From: Neostapfia colusana
Taxonomy: Eukaryota > Streptophyta > Magnoliopsida > Poales > Poaceae
Direction of reading: 5' to 3'
Assembly (NCBI GenBank): GCA_030760725.1
Contig: JASWHV010000013.1
Span: 35,560,699-35,624,698, forward strand
Length of the DNA: 64,000 nucleotides
Part shown: positions 52,577 through 64,000 of the stretch, piece by piece
Numbering within the stretch: position 1 is the stretch's first letter
Layout: each line of letters starts with the position of its first letter
Position numbers and translations under genes: made by a program
The notes under the pieces: generated by a model
The model's database searches: none
Seen by the model: only the letters and a program-made list of their open reading frames with translations
Told to the model about the DNA's origin: nothing

Positions 52577-55500
52577 GTGTCTGCAGGTCCAGTTCCGAAA
52601 AGTGATCTTGGGCAGCCCAGAAAGGCTATGTCAAAAGTGGGAACAGTCAATTATGTGTCAGTCGATGATTTGCCAAAGGGAGGACCTGTTCTGGCTGGCA
52701 GGTTCACCTTAAATGACAAGCCGGTTGTCATTTTATTCGACTCTGGTGCAACACATAACTTCATTAGCAGGGCAACGGTGATCCGGGATCAGATCTCCAC
52801 CACTATCACAAAAGGTTCTTACCTTATTCATTCGCCAGGTGGAGACATATCAACTAATGAAGTCGTTTCGCGAGCACCACTTTGTTTGGGTGGAAATATT
52901 TATCCTACCACCCTCATCATTCTCGAAGACCAAGGAATCAATGCCATATTGGGAATATCATGGTTTACCTTCCATAAGGCTGTTCTGGACATCGAGAATA
53001 GGAGTGTTCACTTGGACTCTCCACTTCACGGACGTCAAACATTGTACCTCGGCAAAGCGATTTCCAAAGACCCGGAAGTATGTAATGCCGAGGCGTGCAA
53101 GTTAGGAGACATTCTGGTAGTCCGTGAATATCCGGACGTGTTTCCCGAAGATCTTCCAGGCTTACCACCTGAGCGCGAGGTGGAATTCAAAATAGAGTTG
53201 ATACCGGGAACCACGCCGATCTCTCGGAGACCATACAAAATGGCTCCGAGTGAGTTAGCAGAATTGAAGGAGCAACTCAAGGATCTGATGGACAAGGGGT
53301 TTATTCGTCCAAGTTCATCACCATGGGGTTGCTCAGCTTTATTTGTGAAGAAGAAGGATGAGACGCTGAGGCTATGCGTCAATTATCGTCCTTTGAATGC
53401 TGTGACCATAAAGAACAAGTATTCACTACCAAGAATTGATATCCTCTTCGATCAGCTAGTGGGTGCTAAAGTCTTCTCCAAGATGGACTTAAGGTTGGGA
53501 TATCATCAAATCAAGATTCGCGGAAGATGTCCCAAAAACAGCATTCTCGACAAGATATGGACTCTATGAGTATCTTGTCATGTCATTTGGATTGACCAAT
53601 GCTCCGGCTCATTTTATGTATCTTATGAACTCGGTGTTCATGCTGGAGCTGGATCAGTTCGTTGTGGTATTCATCGACGACATCTTGGTCTATTCCAAAT
53701 CTGAAGAGGAACACACTAAACATTTGCATATTGTGCTTCAACGCTTGAGAGATCACAAGCTCTATGCAAAGTTTAGTAAATGTGAATTCTGGATCAACCA
53801 AGTGCCGTTTCTTGGACACATTATTTCAGCAGAAGGCATTGCTGTTGATCCAAGCAAGATTGAACAAGTGCTTAAGTGGAAGTCTCCAACATCAGTCCAT
53901 GAAGTTCGTAGCTTCTTGGGTTTGGCGGGATATTACCGGAGGTTCATCCCGAGCTTCTCAAAAATCTCCAAACCTATGACAGAGCTACTGAAGAAGGGCA
54001 TCAAATATGATTGGAGCAAACCATGTGAGGAAGCTTTTCAAGCATTGGTGAAACACCTCACAACAGCCCCGGTTCTAGCTCAACCGGATACAACCAAGCC
54101 GTTTGATGTTTATTGTGATGTGTCGGGCATCGGGCTTGGTTGTGTACTCATGCAAGGCGGACGCGTGGTCGCATATGGATCACGGCAATTACGGAATCAT
54201 GAGCAACATTATCCAACTCATGATCTCGAGCTTGCTGCCGTGGTACTAGCTTTAAAGATGTGGAGACATTACTTATTGGGAAATCTGGTTCATCTCTACA
54301 CTGACCACAAAAGTTTGAAGTACATATTCACTCAAAAGGAGTTGAATATGCGGCAACGGCGATGGTTGGAGCTGATCAAGGACTATGAGATTGAAATTCA
54401 TTATCATCCGGGCAAGGCAAATGTGGTTGCCGATGCACTCAGCCGGAAGTCTCATATTCATAACCTAACCATCACGCCGATAGAAGAGGAAGAACCAAGT
54501 CTCTACTTGGTTCCCTATGGGGCCCTACATAACCTAGCTCTCATACCCACAATAAGAGAGGGGGTCATGGAAGCTCAAAGGAGAGACAAGGGCATGGCTC
54601 ATATCAAAAGGAGGTTGAAAAACGGGGAGATGAAATGTTTCCGGTTAGATGATGAAGATACCTTGTGGTTCAAGGACCGGAAAGTCGTACCCCGTGATAT
54701 GAGGCTGCGGAAGAAAATTTTGGATGAGGCTCACTTATCCAAATTTTCTATTCATCCTGGCAGCAATAAAATGTACCAAGACCTCCGGAAGAAGTTTTGG
54801 TGGACACGTATGAAACGTGAAGTTGCAAAATACGTTTCAGAATGTGATACGTGTCGAAGAGTTAAGGCCGACCATGTGAAGAAGTCGGGCCTGCTGCAAC
54901 CGCTACAAATACCGGCATGGAAGTGGGAATACTTGAGTATGGATTTCATCGTGGGGTTGCCGATGACCTCCCACCACCATGACTCGATTTGGGTAATCGT
55001 TGATCGATTAACCAAATCGGCACGTTTCATTCCGGTGCATACCAACTACAGCGCCAAGCAGTATGCGGAGTTATACATAGCACGAATCTTATGCCTGCAC
55101 GGAGTTCCCCGTACCATTGTCTCCGACAGAGGATCGCTGTTCGTCTCCCGTTTCTGGGAACAACTACACGCATCCTTGGGAACTAAGCTGATTCGAAGCT
55201 CCGCATATCACCCTCAATCCGATGGGCAAACCGAAAGGGTGAATCAAATCCTTGAAGATATGCTAAGGGAGTGTGCCATCCACCACGGTAAGAGCTGGGA
55301 TGATCACTTACCGTTGGCAGAGTTCTCGTATAACAATGGTTATCAAACGAGCATAAAAATGGCACCTTATGAAGCTCTCTACGGCCGGAAGTGCCGCACA
55401 CCCTTGAACTGGTGTGAATCCGGCGAGAGAGTTATTTACGGGATTGATCTCGTAAATGAAGCAGAAGAGCGGGTAAGGCTTATTCAGGAAAATCTTAAAG

Positions 55501-55991
55501 CCGCACAGTCCAGACAAAAGAGCTATGCGGATAAGAGACGTCGTCCTCTGGATTTCCATGTTGGGGACCACGTATACCTCCGCGTATCTCCGATGAAGGG
55601 CATTCACCGATTTGGAGTGAAAGGAAAATTAGCTCCGCGCTTTATCGGTCCCTTCGTCATCATTGAAAGATGTGGAACCGTGGCATACCGTTTGGAGCTA
55701 CCGACAACCTTAGTCGGAGTTCATAAAGTCTTCCACATATCTCAGTTGCGGAAGTGTTTAAAAGTTCCAACGGAGGTTCTCACGGGAGACATAGCAGATT
55801 TGAAGCCGGACCTCACTTATGTTGAGCGACCAACCCGGATAATTGATGTAAAGACTCGCGAAACCAGGAATCGGACGCTGCGATTTTTCAAGGTGCTATG
55901 GGAAAATCACACGTCCGACGAAGCTACATGGGAAAGCGAGGAGTATCTGCAACGCAATCATCCGGAGTTATTAGAGGCGTATGTTGAGTAA
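52577..55991 (+). pseudogene. Element D pol: protease, RT, RNase H, integrase, chromodomain (one frameshift)
   Basis: The first segment (to 53569) holds the protease (LFDSGATHNFIS) and the N-terminal half of RT (YPDVFPEDLPGLPPEREVEF). A frameshift near 53520, at IKIR before EDVPKTAF, moves to the second frame; two bases appear lost. From there it is open to 55991: an RT active box FIDDILVYS, RNase H (one change, YCDVSG for YCDASG), the integrase zinc finger (IHPGSNKMYQ, CDTCRRVKADH), the DDE core (SDRGSLFVSRFW, HPQSDGQTERVNQ), the GPF C-terminus and a chromodomain-like tail (VLWENHTSDEATWESEE). Except for this frameshift the pol part would be complete. Confidence 0.93.
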
Positions 55992-56042
55992 CTGTCCTCT
56001 CCACCTTGTCCTTAATCATGAATCTCGGGACGAGATTCTTTT

Positions 56043-56056
56043 TAAGGGGGGAGGAA
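56043..56056 (+). other. Element D polypurine tract
   Basis: TAAGGGGGGAGGAA directly before LTR start TGTAAAAGTCCC. Confidence 0.92.
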
Positions 56057-57158
56057 TGTAAAAGTCCCAAAAACTTGTGAATAGAAAACTTAAGCTATGA
56101 ATAAAGTTGAGTATATATGCAAGAAATGGGACTTACAAAAACTTTTGTTTAGCCATGAAAGTGTTGGCATGAGCAATAAAAACTTTGAATTCAGTTTGAA
56201 TTAAGAGGGTCACTCCCAAAAGAGGAGGGACCATCTCCAAAAAGAAAAATGCAAACTGATGTTTAAAAAGTTGTATTTGCAATGACCAACTCATTAGATC
56301 AGAGAGCATATTCGAACTCCCCCGGTTCAAATTGTAGAGGGGGCAAATTTGGAGCAAATTTGGAGGTGCTTTGATATGAATATCAAAGGGACTTGTGAAT
56401 TCCACCCAAATTTGAATTTAAATTTGAAACTGAGGCACAACTTGTCAAATTATCAATTGGCTTGTGAATTTGAGCTCCCTATAAGTGAAGTTTGCAATGT
56501 GCCAAAAATCTGGAGATATTTGAGCAAGAAACTTGGTGGGGCCCCATTGTCATAGAAGAGGAGGGAAAAACTTAGCACATAAGTCTTGCTCTCAGATTAG
56601 ACCGAGCTCCCGGCGCCACCGAGGCAGCAGCCACCGCCACCTCCTGCTCGAGCTGCCCCCCCCCCCCACGCGCGGGCGCCAGAGGCGGTTCATCCGGCGC
56701 TTATCCCTCCCACCGAAGCAAACACGAAGCCTCTCACTCGTACCGTGGCCTCCTTTTGCTTCCACGCCCGAAAAACAACCGCCGGCGACGCCTCCGTTTC
56801 CCTCGGTTGTCCACCAGCTCGCGCCCTCTTCTGCTCGAGCCGTCCACACAAAAAGGGAGCGCAATCGAGTGCACAAGATCCTCCACAGCTCGGTCCCATC
56901 ATTCCTGGCTCGTGGGGCGCCCAAATTGATGATCAACGTGAGGTACTAACGCTCACCGGCGAAAGGGCAACTCGGGTCACCGTGGACAGCTCATACCGAG
57001 GCTTTTCACGGCCGAGCAAGCATCCTCCGAGACGCACCGGGACGCCACACTGCTCTCCCCCGAGTTTCAGCCCAAGCCGTGCAACGTAGCTTGGGAATTT
57101 CAAGTTCTTCCCTCGGACGAGGAAAACCTACCCGCGGGTAAGAACTGTTGAAATTAAC
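56057..57158 (+). repeat. Element D 3' LTR (first 1.1 kb, cut by element B)
   Basis: It contains the LTR start missing from the 5' copy (56057-56216). It then matches 46047-46979 closely, including the 12-C run, and stops at GTTGAAATTAA where B begins. The 5' copy continues there with CGCTTAATTC. The remainder should lie beyond the right window edge, after B. Confidence 0.92.
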
Positions 57159-60100
57159 TGACATGACCCCATTGGTCTTGTCGAGCCAGGATCACGCTGA
57201 GGGGTTCTGCGTTGCACAGCACCGTATAACACACGTCAAAGGTACAAAGCGGAAGCGAAATTTTATTACATAAACAAGTTTATGAACATGTTTACAGCAA
57301 AATAAGTTCAGTCTACACTCGCGGGCGTAGACTAAGCATCAAGTGCACGTTCAGCCCTCGAACGTGTCCTTGCTAGCACACACGCACACTAACTCTGCGG
57401 CGTGCACGACTCCCACTCGACGGGGTTCCCCTCCTGGGGTTCCGTCTCCTCTTCGGGAGTCCCTTCCTCATAGAACCCTGCAAAAGCTTCAAACACAAGC
57501 AGTGAGCACGAAGGCTCAGCAAGTCTGACCCGTCTCACCTAAACATGGAACTTCTACATGAGGGTAATGGGTTACATGAGGTAATAATCAGTTGCAAGGA
57601 CTCGCCTAATTAGTAGAACCTTACTTTCAAGTTTTAGCAGCAGGTTGTGGAGAACCTTACGCTAAGGTACATGAGAGAGCCGCAATCAAACAAGAAACGC
57701 ATTTCTCTCATGTACTTTGCCCAAAGTTGAAAAGAACTTTAGTTAGCGCTAAGCTACAGCATATCATTAACAATCAATGTCCATCTTTCAATCAGCAACA
57801 TTTTAAAATGTAACTAGCCTGTTCATTCTACGTCACGGTACAGTGAACAAGTGGTACTCACTGACCGCGAGGGACGGCGATTATAATCAATTTACACCTG
57901 CAGGGTTACCCGAACAACCCGTCACGTACGCCCGTACTCGATGTTGCCTACAACAACCATCACGGACGCCGTACGCAACTACCTTTCACCCGTCAGCCAA
58001 ATATTGAACCGGTCCCATCGTCCCGAGCAAGAGGTCTCTGCACGCGCATCTATGTGCCGCCAGCTAATTTACACCTCGAGCTCTCAACCTACCCTCTGAA
58101 CGACGGGCAATGCCTCAATACCCAGCTACCCGAGTTACATCAGTTTCCCGGTTCCCATATAGCCGGTAGGTCTTCGGTACTGTTCTAGCTTGTTCAACAG
58201 GCCCGCACACGGCTTGGTCCTCAATCGACACAAGCGGAGCTACAGCACACAGGCCCCAAAGTCCTGTTGCCCTTACTCTCCGCTTGGTCTCATTTTCTTG
58301 CCATGTGTTTCATGTGCTAACACTACCCGAGTCGAGTGCCTCTAGCCTATGCTCGCGAGTAGTTCCAACTACTCGACTTGTACCGAATCCTACTCTATCT
58401 TAGCATTGCGGTAGCTAACGGGGTTTGCAATCCTAAACCCAACCCGTGGTTTTCTTGGCTATGCAGTTGGATTTCCAAACAAGACTCTAATGCACAGAAC
58501 AAAGGAAACAAGTATGTGCTCAAAACAATAAAAATTTGTAAAAAGGTTCATGCAAACCGGAGCTTGCCTTTCTGCTCTTGGTCGTAGGCTAGCTGTTCCT
58601 CCGGAGTAACAAAGTCTAGGACTTCGGGTTCCTCCTCGACCTTAGCGACTACATGATAGAAACAATACATGTATCAATTTAATGCATTTGTATTAGGTTT
58701 GAAGTTGTGAAGTCTATAACTTTTGCTAGACAGACCTAATGACTGTGAAACTTTTATTGTGGCTTGGTTACAACCTAAACAAAGAATTGGTCAAGTTTTA
58801 TTTGCAGCAAAGCTCATTTGAGCCCTCCACAATTAATTACGTCCTTGACCTTAATTGGAACTCTTAGGGTGTTCTAGGAATTTTCATGAAGCAAACTATG
58901 ACTTTCTGAAAACTATATTTTCAGAGGGTTCTAATGGATTTGGTCTCACTTAATTTGGGGGTTCCTAACTAAAGATATGAGCTAAACAATTTCAGAGAAA
59001 ATTCTGAAAATGTTTCTGAACATTTTCTATTTTCTCTGGAACAGTTTCACTAATCACACCGTTAAGTGGATTAAATGAGCTCAAATGGACCTGAAATTTT
59101 TATGGAAGTTCAGGGATACTTTGGTGAATATCCCAGCAAAATTTCAGGATTTTTCTCCACAGGATTCTCCAGTTAAAATTCCTAACAGTTTAAATTTTGA
59201 GGAATAAATTCTGGAAAATTAAGGGTTTTCATGAAGTGAAACTTGATTTGCTGGAAAGTACTCGGAGAGCTGAATCCAGCAAAATTTGGTTCACTCAATT
59301 TGGAGCTTTCTAGCCAAAGTTATAAGGATTTGAAGTTTGAACTGAAACTGAAATTCGGGAAAAAGTTTAAACTCTGGCTGGTGGGCCCCGCACCCAGTGC
59401 GTCGTCTCCCTCCTCGCGCCAACTGCGCGGCGGCGGCGATCTCCGGCGACCCTCGCTGGAACTGAGTTCCCGGCCACCCCCCGGCCCGAAACTCGCCGCC
59501 TGCCCCTTTACTGACCCCCTGGACTCGATGGTGGGGTCGCCGGCCACCGGCGATGACCGGAAACCCGTGCGCACCGGTGACAGCACCTGCTAGGGTTCCG
59601 GTGAGGTCGGTCCCGCTCTCCCGTGCACCAAATCGACCGGGAATCGGTCGGAGAGCATCAGTAGAGTGTGGGAAACACGAACCCGGGCTCGGTGGAAGCT
59701 ATGAATACCGGCAACTATGCTCTCGACGGTGAGCCGAGGTGTTCAGCCATGGCGGCGGGGAAAACAGCCATATCATGGCCGATTCTCGATGGTTTTCTCT
59801 AATTCCAGTTCGAGCGTGGGAGCTATCGTGCGTAGAAGCTACTAGGTAACGAGCTAATCCAACCCTCGTGCATAGAGCACGAATTTCACCCGAAGGTGAG
59901 CTCGGTCCTTATGAACTGATCAAGAGTAAATTTTGAAATTCTCGGCCGAGGGTTGATCAATCGCCAAACGGCTTTCGGCTACTCCATCTACATACAATCA
60001 CACACCTTTCTTGTGTAGAGAAGAGGACGTGACAACGGCTGTGCTGTGCTGTCCACGGGAGCCCGATCGGCGGCGATGCTCGGCTCGCCGGAGAAACGGC

Positions 60101-61078
60101 TCGGTACAGCTCGAGGACGCTTGCTCACTGGCCAACACGGTGCCTAGGAGGTTGCTTACGATCCCCCGGTGCCGTTTTGCTGTGGAGGAGGCTGTGCTCG
60201 CGAGTGATCGGGCTTGATCAAGCGTGAGCTTGAGTGGCGGCGGTTGCAGTGGAAGAACAGGCCGAGTATGTCGGCAGCTCGGGGAATGGGCGACCGGAGC
60301 ATGCCGGGGAGGGGATAAGTAGACCGGCGACTGGTCTCCGGCTTGGGGCGTGCAGCAGGAGCTGGCGCCGGCTTCCCCCCTCGGTGGCGCGCGCACACTG
60401 CACCCGGGAACCGATGGAGCTGCGTTTCAGTCGGTTTGTGTTGAAGTAGAGGCTGACATGTGGGTCCCACCCCTCATTTTAACCTCTGAAATTTACTCCT
60501 AATCACTGTTGTAAACAGTGAACCCCATACTACCCTTGGCAATTCAAATTATTCACCCATGAGCCATTTGAATTGATCAAAGTTCAAATGAGGTTTGGTT
60601 TGAATGAATTTCAGCACAAGTTCAGTTTGAAATTCAAATAAAGTTTGAATTTCTCCCACTTAGCTCATGTCAAGATCAACTCCAAATGGAGTGAAAATTG
60701 GTGTGTGAGCTCACAAAAATGTGCTGACTAAGAATGTGCCTCCCACTTTCGAATTCATGGGATAAAAACAGTTTGAATTTGAAGATGGTTTCAAACTGCC
60801 CTCTTCCTAACTATCCCCAAAATTACCTCAAAAAGGGTTTTGAATTTGGGTGAAACTTGGCATGGACATCCTTAGTAAAGTGTAGGAGTTTTCATATGTC
60901 CAGCCCATCTATATCACATGTGGAAAATACCACTTTTGCAATGTGTGAGTTTGTTCTCTAATGAGCATGTTGATAATTGTTACTTGCTCTTCATTTGTGT
61001 TCATCATCCTTCCTCAAATGAGGTGTGTGGTGTGGTGATGAACGCTGCAAATGTGTGTCAAAAACTGAGGCCCTTACA
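57159..61078 (-). repeat. Element B 3' LTR (3920 bp)
   Basis: It runs from TGACATGACCCC to GGCCCTTACA. Segments 57159-59380 and 60460-61078 are closely similar to A's 8569-10790 and 11985-12613. Segment 59390-60420 is not recognisably the same as A's. The U5 hairpin (57203-57223) has one mismatch. The CTTGCTGAG hairpin is at 57503-57524 and TGACATGTGGGTCCCAC at 60453-60469. Confidence 0.94.
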
Positions 61079-61092
61079 TTCCTCCCCCCTTA
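61079..61092 (-). other. Element B polypurine tract
   Basis: TAAGGGGGGAGGAA on the minus strand next to the LTR start, identical to A's. Confidence 0.92.
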
Positions 61093-61147
61093 AAAGAATC
61101 TCGTCCCGATATTATAAGGTGAAAATGAGAGAGAGGACGGTGGAAAA

Positions 61148-64000
61148 TTACCGGATATGCGACGTGAAAAATTCAGGGTAGTTAGTGCGAAGGAATTCTT
61201 CGCTCTCCCATGTCGCTTCGTCCATGGAGTGATTACTCCATAGAACCTTGTAGAACCACAACGTACGGTTGCGTGTGGTTCGGGCCTTTTCATCAATAAT
61301 CTGCACCGGTTCCTCCCGATAGGTGAGATCCGGTTGCAGTTCTTCAATGTCTTCCAGCTGAACGGTAGTTGATAGCTTGAGACACTTCCTCAGCTGGGAA
61401 ATATGAAAGACGTCGTGCACACCGGAAAGTGCTTCTGGTAATTTCAACCGGTATGCCACTGATCCACATCTTTCGGTAATCTGGAATGGACCGATGAATC
61501 GGGGTGCCAACTTTCCTCTCACCCCAAATCTGTTTACGCCCTTCATTGGAGATACCCGTAAATATACACGTTCTCCAACTCCGAATTGTAATGGGTGGCT
61601 TCTCCGGTCCGCATACTGTTTCTGTCGGGATTGAGCGGCTTTTAGGTTCGCTTGAATCAGTCGAATCTTTTCTTCCGCGTTGTTGACAAGGTCAATCCCG
61701 AAGGTAACCCTTTCGCCAGACTCACACCAGTTCAATGGTGTGCGGCATTTTCTTCCGTATAGCGCCTCGTAGGGCGCCATCTTGATGCTGGCTTGGTACC
61801 CATTGTTGTACGAGAACTCGGCTAATGGCAAGTGATCATCCCAATTCTTGCCGTGGTTGATAGCGCAAGCTCGTAGCATGTCTTCTAAGATTTGATTTAC
61901 CCGCTCCGTTTGCCCATCCGTCTGCGGGTGGTAGGCTGAACTACGTATCAGCTTCGTCCCCAAGGCAGCGTGTAGCTGCTCCCAAAAATGGGACACAAAT
62001 AAAGTGCCCCGATCCGATATGATAGTACGGGGTACGCCGTATAAGCATAGGATCCGTGAGATGTACAGTTCAGCGTACTTCTTGGCGTTGTAGTTGGTGT
62101 TGACCGGGATGAAATGGGCAACTTTGGTGAGCCGATCGACGATCACCCACACAGAATCATGTTTCTGCAAGGTGGTGGGTAAACCAACGATGAAATCCAT
62201 GCTCACGTCCTCCCACTTCCAGGCAGGAACGCCCAGTGGTTGTAGCAGTCCCGGTTTCCGCATGTGGTCTGCCTTCACCCTTCGACATGTATCACACTCG
62301 GACACGTATTTCACAGTCTCTCGCTTCATCCGTGTCCACCAAAACTTGCTTCTGAGTTCTTGATACATCTTGTTGCTGCCGGGATGAATAGAGAGCTTTG
62401 ATAAGTGAGCCTCATCAAAGATCTTCTTCCGTAGTTCCGGGTTACGGGGTACGACGATCCGGTCCTTGAACCATAGGACGCCGTCTCCGTCTTTCCGGAA
62501 ACATTTCAGCTCCCCACTATCTACACATCTCCGCAAATGTGACATGCCCTTGTCATTCTTTTGGGCTGCCGCTATCTCTTCACGGATGGTGGGGATCAAA
62601 GCTAGGTTGTAGAGAGCTCCGTATGGAATCACACGTAGTGGTGGTTCGCTCTCTTCCAACGGTGTGATGGTCAGATTGTTGACGTGTGACTTGCGGCTCA
62701 GCGCATCTGCCACAACGTTTGCCTTGCCCGGATGATAATGGATTTCTATCTCGTAATCCTTTATCAATTCTAACCATCTTCGTTGCCTCATGTTCAGCTC
62801 CTTCTGAGTGAATATGTACTTGAGGCTTTTGTGGTCGGTATATAAATGTACGAGGTTACCGAGTAGGTAGTGCCTCCACATCTTCAGTGCAAGTACCACG
62901 GCAGTGAGCTCCAAGTCGTGAGTTGGATAATTTTGCTCATGGTTTCTAAGCTGCCGTGATCCATACGCGACCACTCTTCGGTCTTGCATCAGCACACATC
63001 CGAGCCCAATGCCGGATGCATCGCAGTACACATCGAATGGTTTTGTTGTGTCTGGCTGAGCCAAAACTGGTGCTGATGTCAGGTGCTTGACTAAAGCCTT
63101 GAATGCTGCTTCACATGCTGGACTCCAAACATATTTGGTAGCCTTCTTCAGCAGCTCTGTCATTGGCTTGGCAATCTTCGAGAAGTTCGGAATGAACCTC
63201 CGATAATATCCCGCGAGTCCGAGGAAACTCCGTACCTCGTGAACAGTTCTTGGGGATTTCCAATTCAGCACTTGAGTGATCTTGCTCGGGTCCACAGCGA
63301 TACCCTCCGCTGAGATGATATGCCCGAGGAAAGGCACCTGCGATATCCAAAACTCGCATTTGCTGAATTTTGCGTATAACTTGTGATCCCGCAGCCGTTG
63401 CAAGACTATACGCAGATGTTTCTTGTGATCTTCCTCCGACTTGGAATATACCAGGATGTCGTCGATGAAGACCACGACAAACTTGTCCAGCTCCGGCATG
63501 AATACCGAGTTCATCAAGTACATGAAGTGAGCTGGAGCATTGGTGAGGCCGAAGGACATAACCAGGTACTCATAAAGTCCGTACCTCGTCGAGAAAGCCG
63601 TCTTCGGAATGTCCTCAGCCCTTATCTTAATCTGATGGTACCCGGATCTTAAATCCATCTTGGAAAAGATCTTTGCTTCGACCAACTGATCAAACAACAT
63701 GTCGATCCATGGCAACGGGTACTTGTTCTTGATGGTTACGGCATTTAATGGACGATAGTCCACGCAAAGCCGCAACGTTTCATCCTTTTTCTTGACAAAT
63801 AATGCCGAATAGCCCCATGGCGAGGAGCTCGGCCTAATAAAACCCTTCTCCAGAAGGTCCGTGAGCTGAGTCTTCAGTTCAGCCAACTCCTTGGGCGCCA
63901 TCTTGTACGGCCTTCGGGATATTGGCACGGTTCCTGGTGTAAGTTCAATCTTGAACTCCACCTCTCTATCGGGTGGCATTCCCGGTAAATCATCCGGGAA
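61148..64000 (-). CDS. Element B Pol polyprotein (5' end outside window)
   Basis: Open frame of 951 codons, continuous to the window edge. It enters at FPDDLPGMPPDREV and has no stop until 61148. It covers RT with an intact FIDDILVYS box (unlike A's FIDE), RNase H (YCDASG, YTDHKS, ADALSR), the integrase zinc finger (IHPGSNKMYQ, CDTCRRVKADH), the DDE core (SDRGTLFVSHFW, HPQTDGQTERVNQ), the GPF C-terminus and a chromodomain-like tail (VLWSNHSMDEATWESEE). The ATG at 63979 is internal, not a start. With catalytic residues present in the visible part, B is the best candidate for a recently active element here. Gag, protease and 5' LTR cannot be judged. Confidence 0.94.
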   Translation of the reverse strand, partial: FPDDLPGMPPDREVEFKIELTPGTVPISRRPYKMAPKELAELKTQLTDLLEKGFIRPSSSPWGYSALFVKKKDETLRLCVDYRPLNAVTIKNKYPLPWIDMLFDQLVEAKIFSKMDLRSGYHQIKIRAEDIPKTAFSTRYGLYEYLVMSFGLTNAPAHFMYLMNSVFMPELDKFVVVFIDDILVYSKSEEDHKKHLRIVLQRLRDHKLYAKFSKCEFWISQVPFLGHIISAEGIAVDPSKITQVLNWKSPRTVHEVRSFLGLAGYYRRFIPNFSKIAKPMTELLKKATKYVWSPACEAAFKALVKHLTSAPVLAQPDTTKPFDVYCDASGIGLGCVLMQDRRVVAYGSRQLRNHEQNYPTHDLELTAVVLALKMWRHYLLGNLVHLYTDHKSLKYIFTQKELNMRQRRWLELIKDYEIEIHYHPGKANVVADALSRKSHVNNLTITPLEESEPPLRVIPYGALYNLALIPTIREEIAAAQKNDKGMSHLRRCVDSGELKCFRKDGDGVLWFKDRIVVPRNPELRKKIFDEAHLSKLSIHPGSNKMYQELRSKFWWTRMKRETVKYVSECDTCRRVKADHMRKPGLLQPLGVPAWKWEDVSMDFIVGLPTTLQKHDSVWVIVDRLTKVAHFIPVNTNYNAKKYAELYISRILCLYGVPRTIISDRGTLFVSHFWEQLHAALGTKLIRSSAYHPQTDGQTERVNQILEDMLRACAINHGKNWDDHLPLAEFSYNNGYQASIKMAPYEALYGRKCRTPLNWCESGERVTFGIDLVNNAEEKIRLIQANLKAAQSRQKQYADRRSHPLQFGVGERVYLRVSPMKGVNRFGVRGKLAPRFIGPFQITERCGSVAYRLKLPEALSGVHDVFHISQLRKCLKLSTTVQLEDIEELQPDLTYREEPVQIIDEKARTTRNRTLWFYKVLWSNHSMDEATWESEEFLRTNYPEFFTSHIR

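Larger units (their letters stand above)
46045..57158 (+). mobile_element. Element D: chromovirus, both LTRs truncated, genes decayed
   Basis: Plus-strand element with a 5' LTR (46047-49979, lacking its first ~160 bp), PBS 49983-49994, a 1.5-kb leader, a disrupted gag-pol, PPT 56043-56056 and a 3' LTR cut at 57158 by element B. It is related to C in pol and LTR ends. The accessory ORF that A, F and G carry is reduced to a 44-codon remnant or absent. Confidence 0.92.
57159..64000 (-). mobile_element. Element B: chromovirus of the A family (right part outside window)
   Basis: Minus-strand element inserted in D's 3' LTR. Visible are the 3' LTR (57159-61078), PPT (61079-61092) and pol from the chromodomain back to the protease-RT linker, where the window ends. 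Its protein differs from A's at few residues in the shared part. The LTR is almost the same as A's at both ends but has a different GC-rich centre. Confidence 0.95.

Noticed and set aside
1..64000. A host cellular gene between the elements
   Set aside because: After assigning LTRs, leaders and interiors, only 33144-33569 remains unexplained, and it has no supported ORF or RNA gene.

Overview
This window holds nothing but retrotransposons. I find no cellular gene, tRNA or rRNA gene, operon or CRISPR array. It looks like intergenic heterochromatin from a large plant genome. A monocot, probably a grass, is my best guess, because of the long GC-rich LTRs, the TGACA-GGGCCC promoter motifs and the large nested chromovirus families. 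Nearly all the DNA belongs to Ty3/Gypsy LTR retrotransposons whose gag-pol ends in an integrase C-terminus plus a chromodomain-like tail (chromovirus, probably Tekay/Del-like). The exception is one 743-bp element whose LTRs carry 5S rRNA-like sequence, which I call a Cassandra-type TRIM. Letters A-I are local labels.

Layout, left to right. A (1-12613, minus, left end outside the window) is a young element of more than 12.6 kb with an intact 1528-codon gag-pol. It sits inside the RT/RNase H region of C (plus strand, 12614-32065 after nesting), whose 5' half lies left of the window. C's 3' LTR is split by F (15589-28523, minus, complete, 5-bp TSD gccac, decayed genes). C itself lies in an older A-like LTR fragment, I (32066-33143). 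After an unassigned 426 bp comes G (33570-42345, minus). G's 3' LTR contains an F-family solo LTR in the opposite orientation (H, 34767-38180, TSD ttgcc). G's interior has lost gag, protease, RT and RNase H. Its 5' LTR runs head-to-head into an inverted partial LTR (42346-43616). Next are an LTR of the C/D type (E, to 45023), a 278-bp antisense integrase fragment and the Cassandra-type TRIM (45302-46044). D (46045-57158, plus) follows, with a decayed gag-pol. D's 3' LTR is cut by B (57159 to beyond 64000, minus), a close relative of A with an open pol frame.

How the parts work together. Each autonomous element has LTRs (promoter, poly(A) site and U5 signals), a PBS matching the 3' end of initiator tRNA-Met (TGGTATCAGAGC), a leader of about 1.5 kb, gag-pol and a polypurine tract. 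Three elements (A, F, G) also carry a sense-strand accessory ORF between leader and gag. It encodes a diverged but recognisable protein, with a small W...A-x-W-[DE]-A-[LI]-T domain and, in A and F, a coiled coil. Its ATG directly follows a splice-acceptor-like AG in all three. A second acceptor-like site before gag keeps the same phase in A and D, which suggests alternative splicing chooses between accessory protein and Gag-Pol. LTRs that otherwise differ share two small structures: a CTTGCTGAG hairpin followed by an acceptor-like CAG, and a terminal U5 hairpin next to a GATCCTGG-like motif. These shared modules are the most interesting signals here. All comparisons were made by eye; no alignment, database search or expression data were available.
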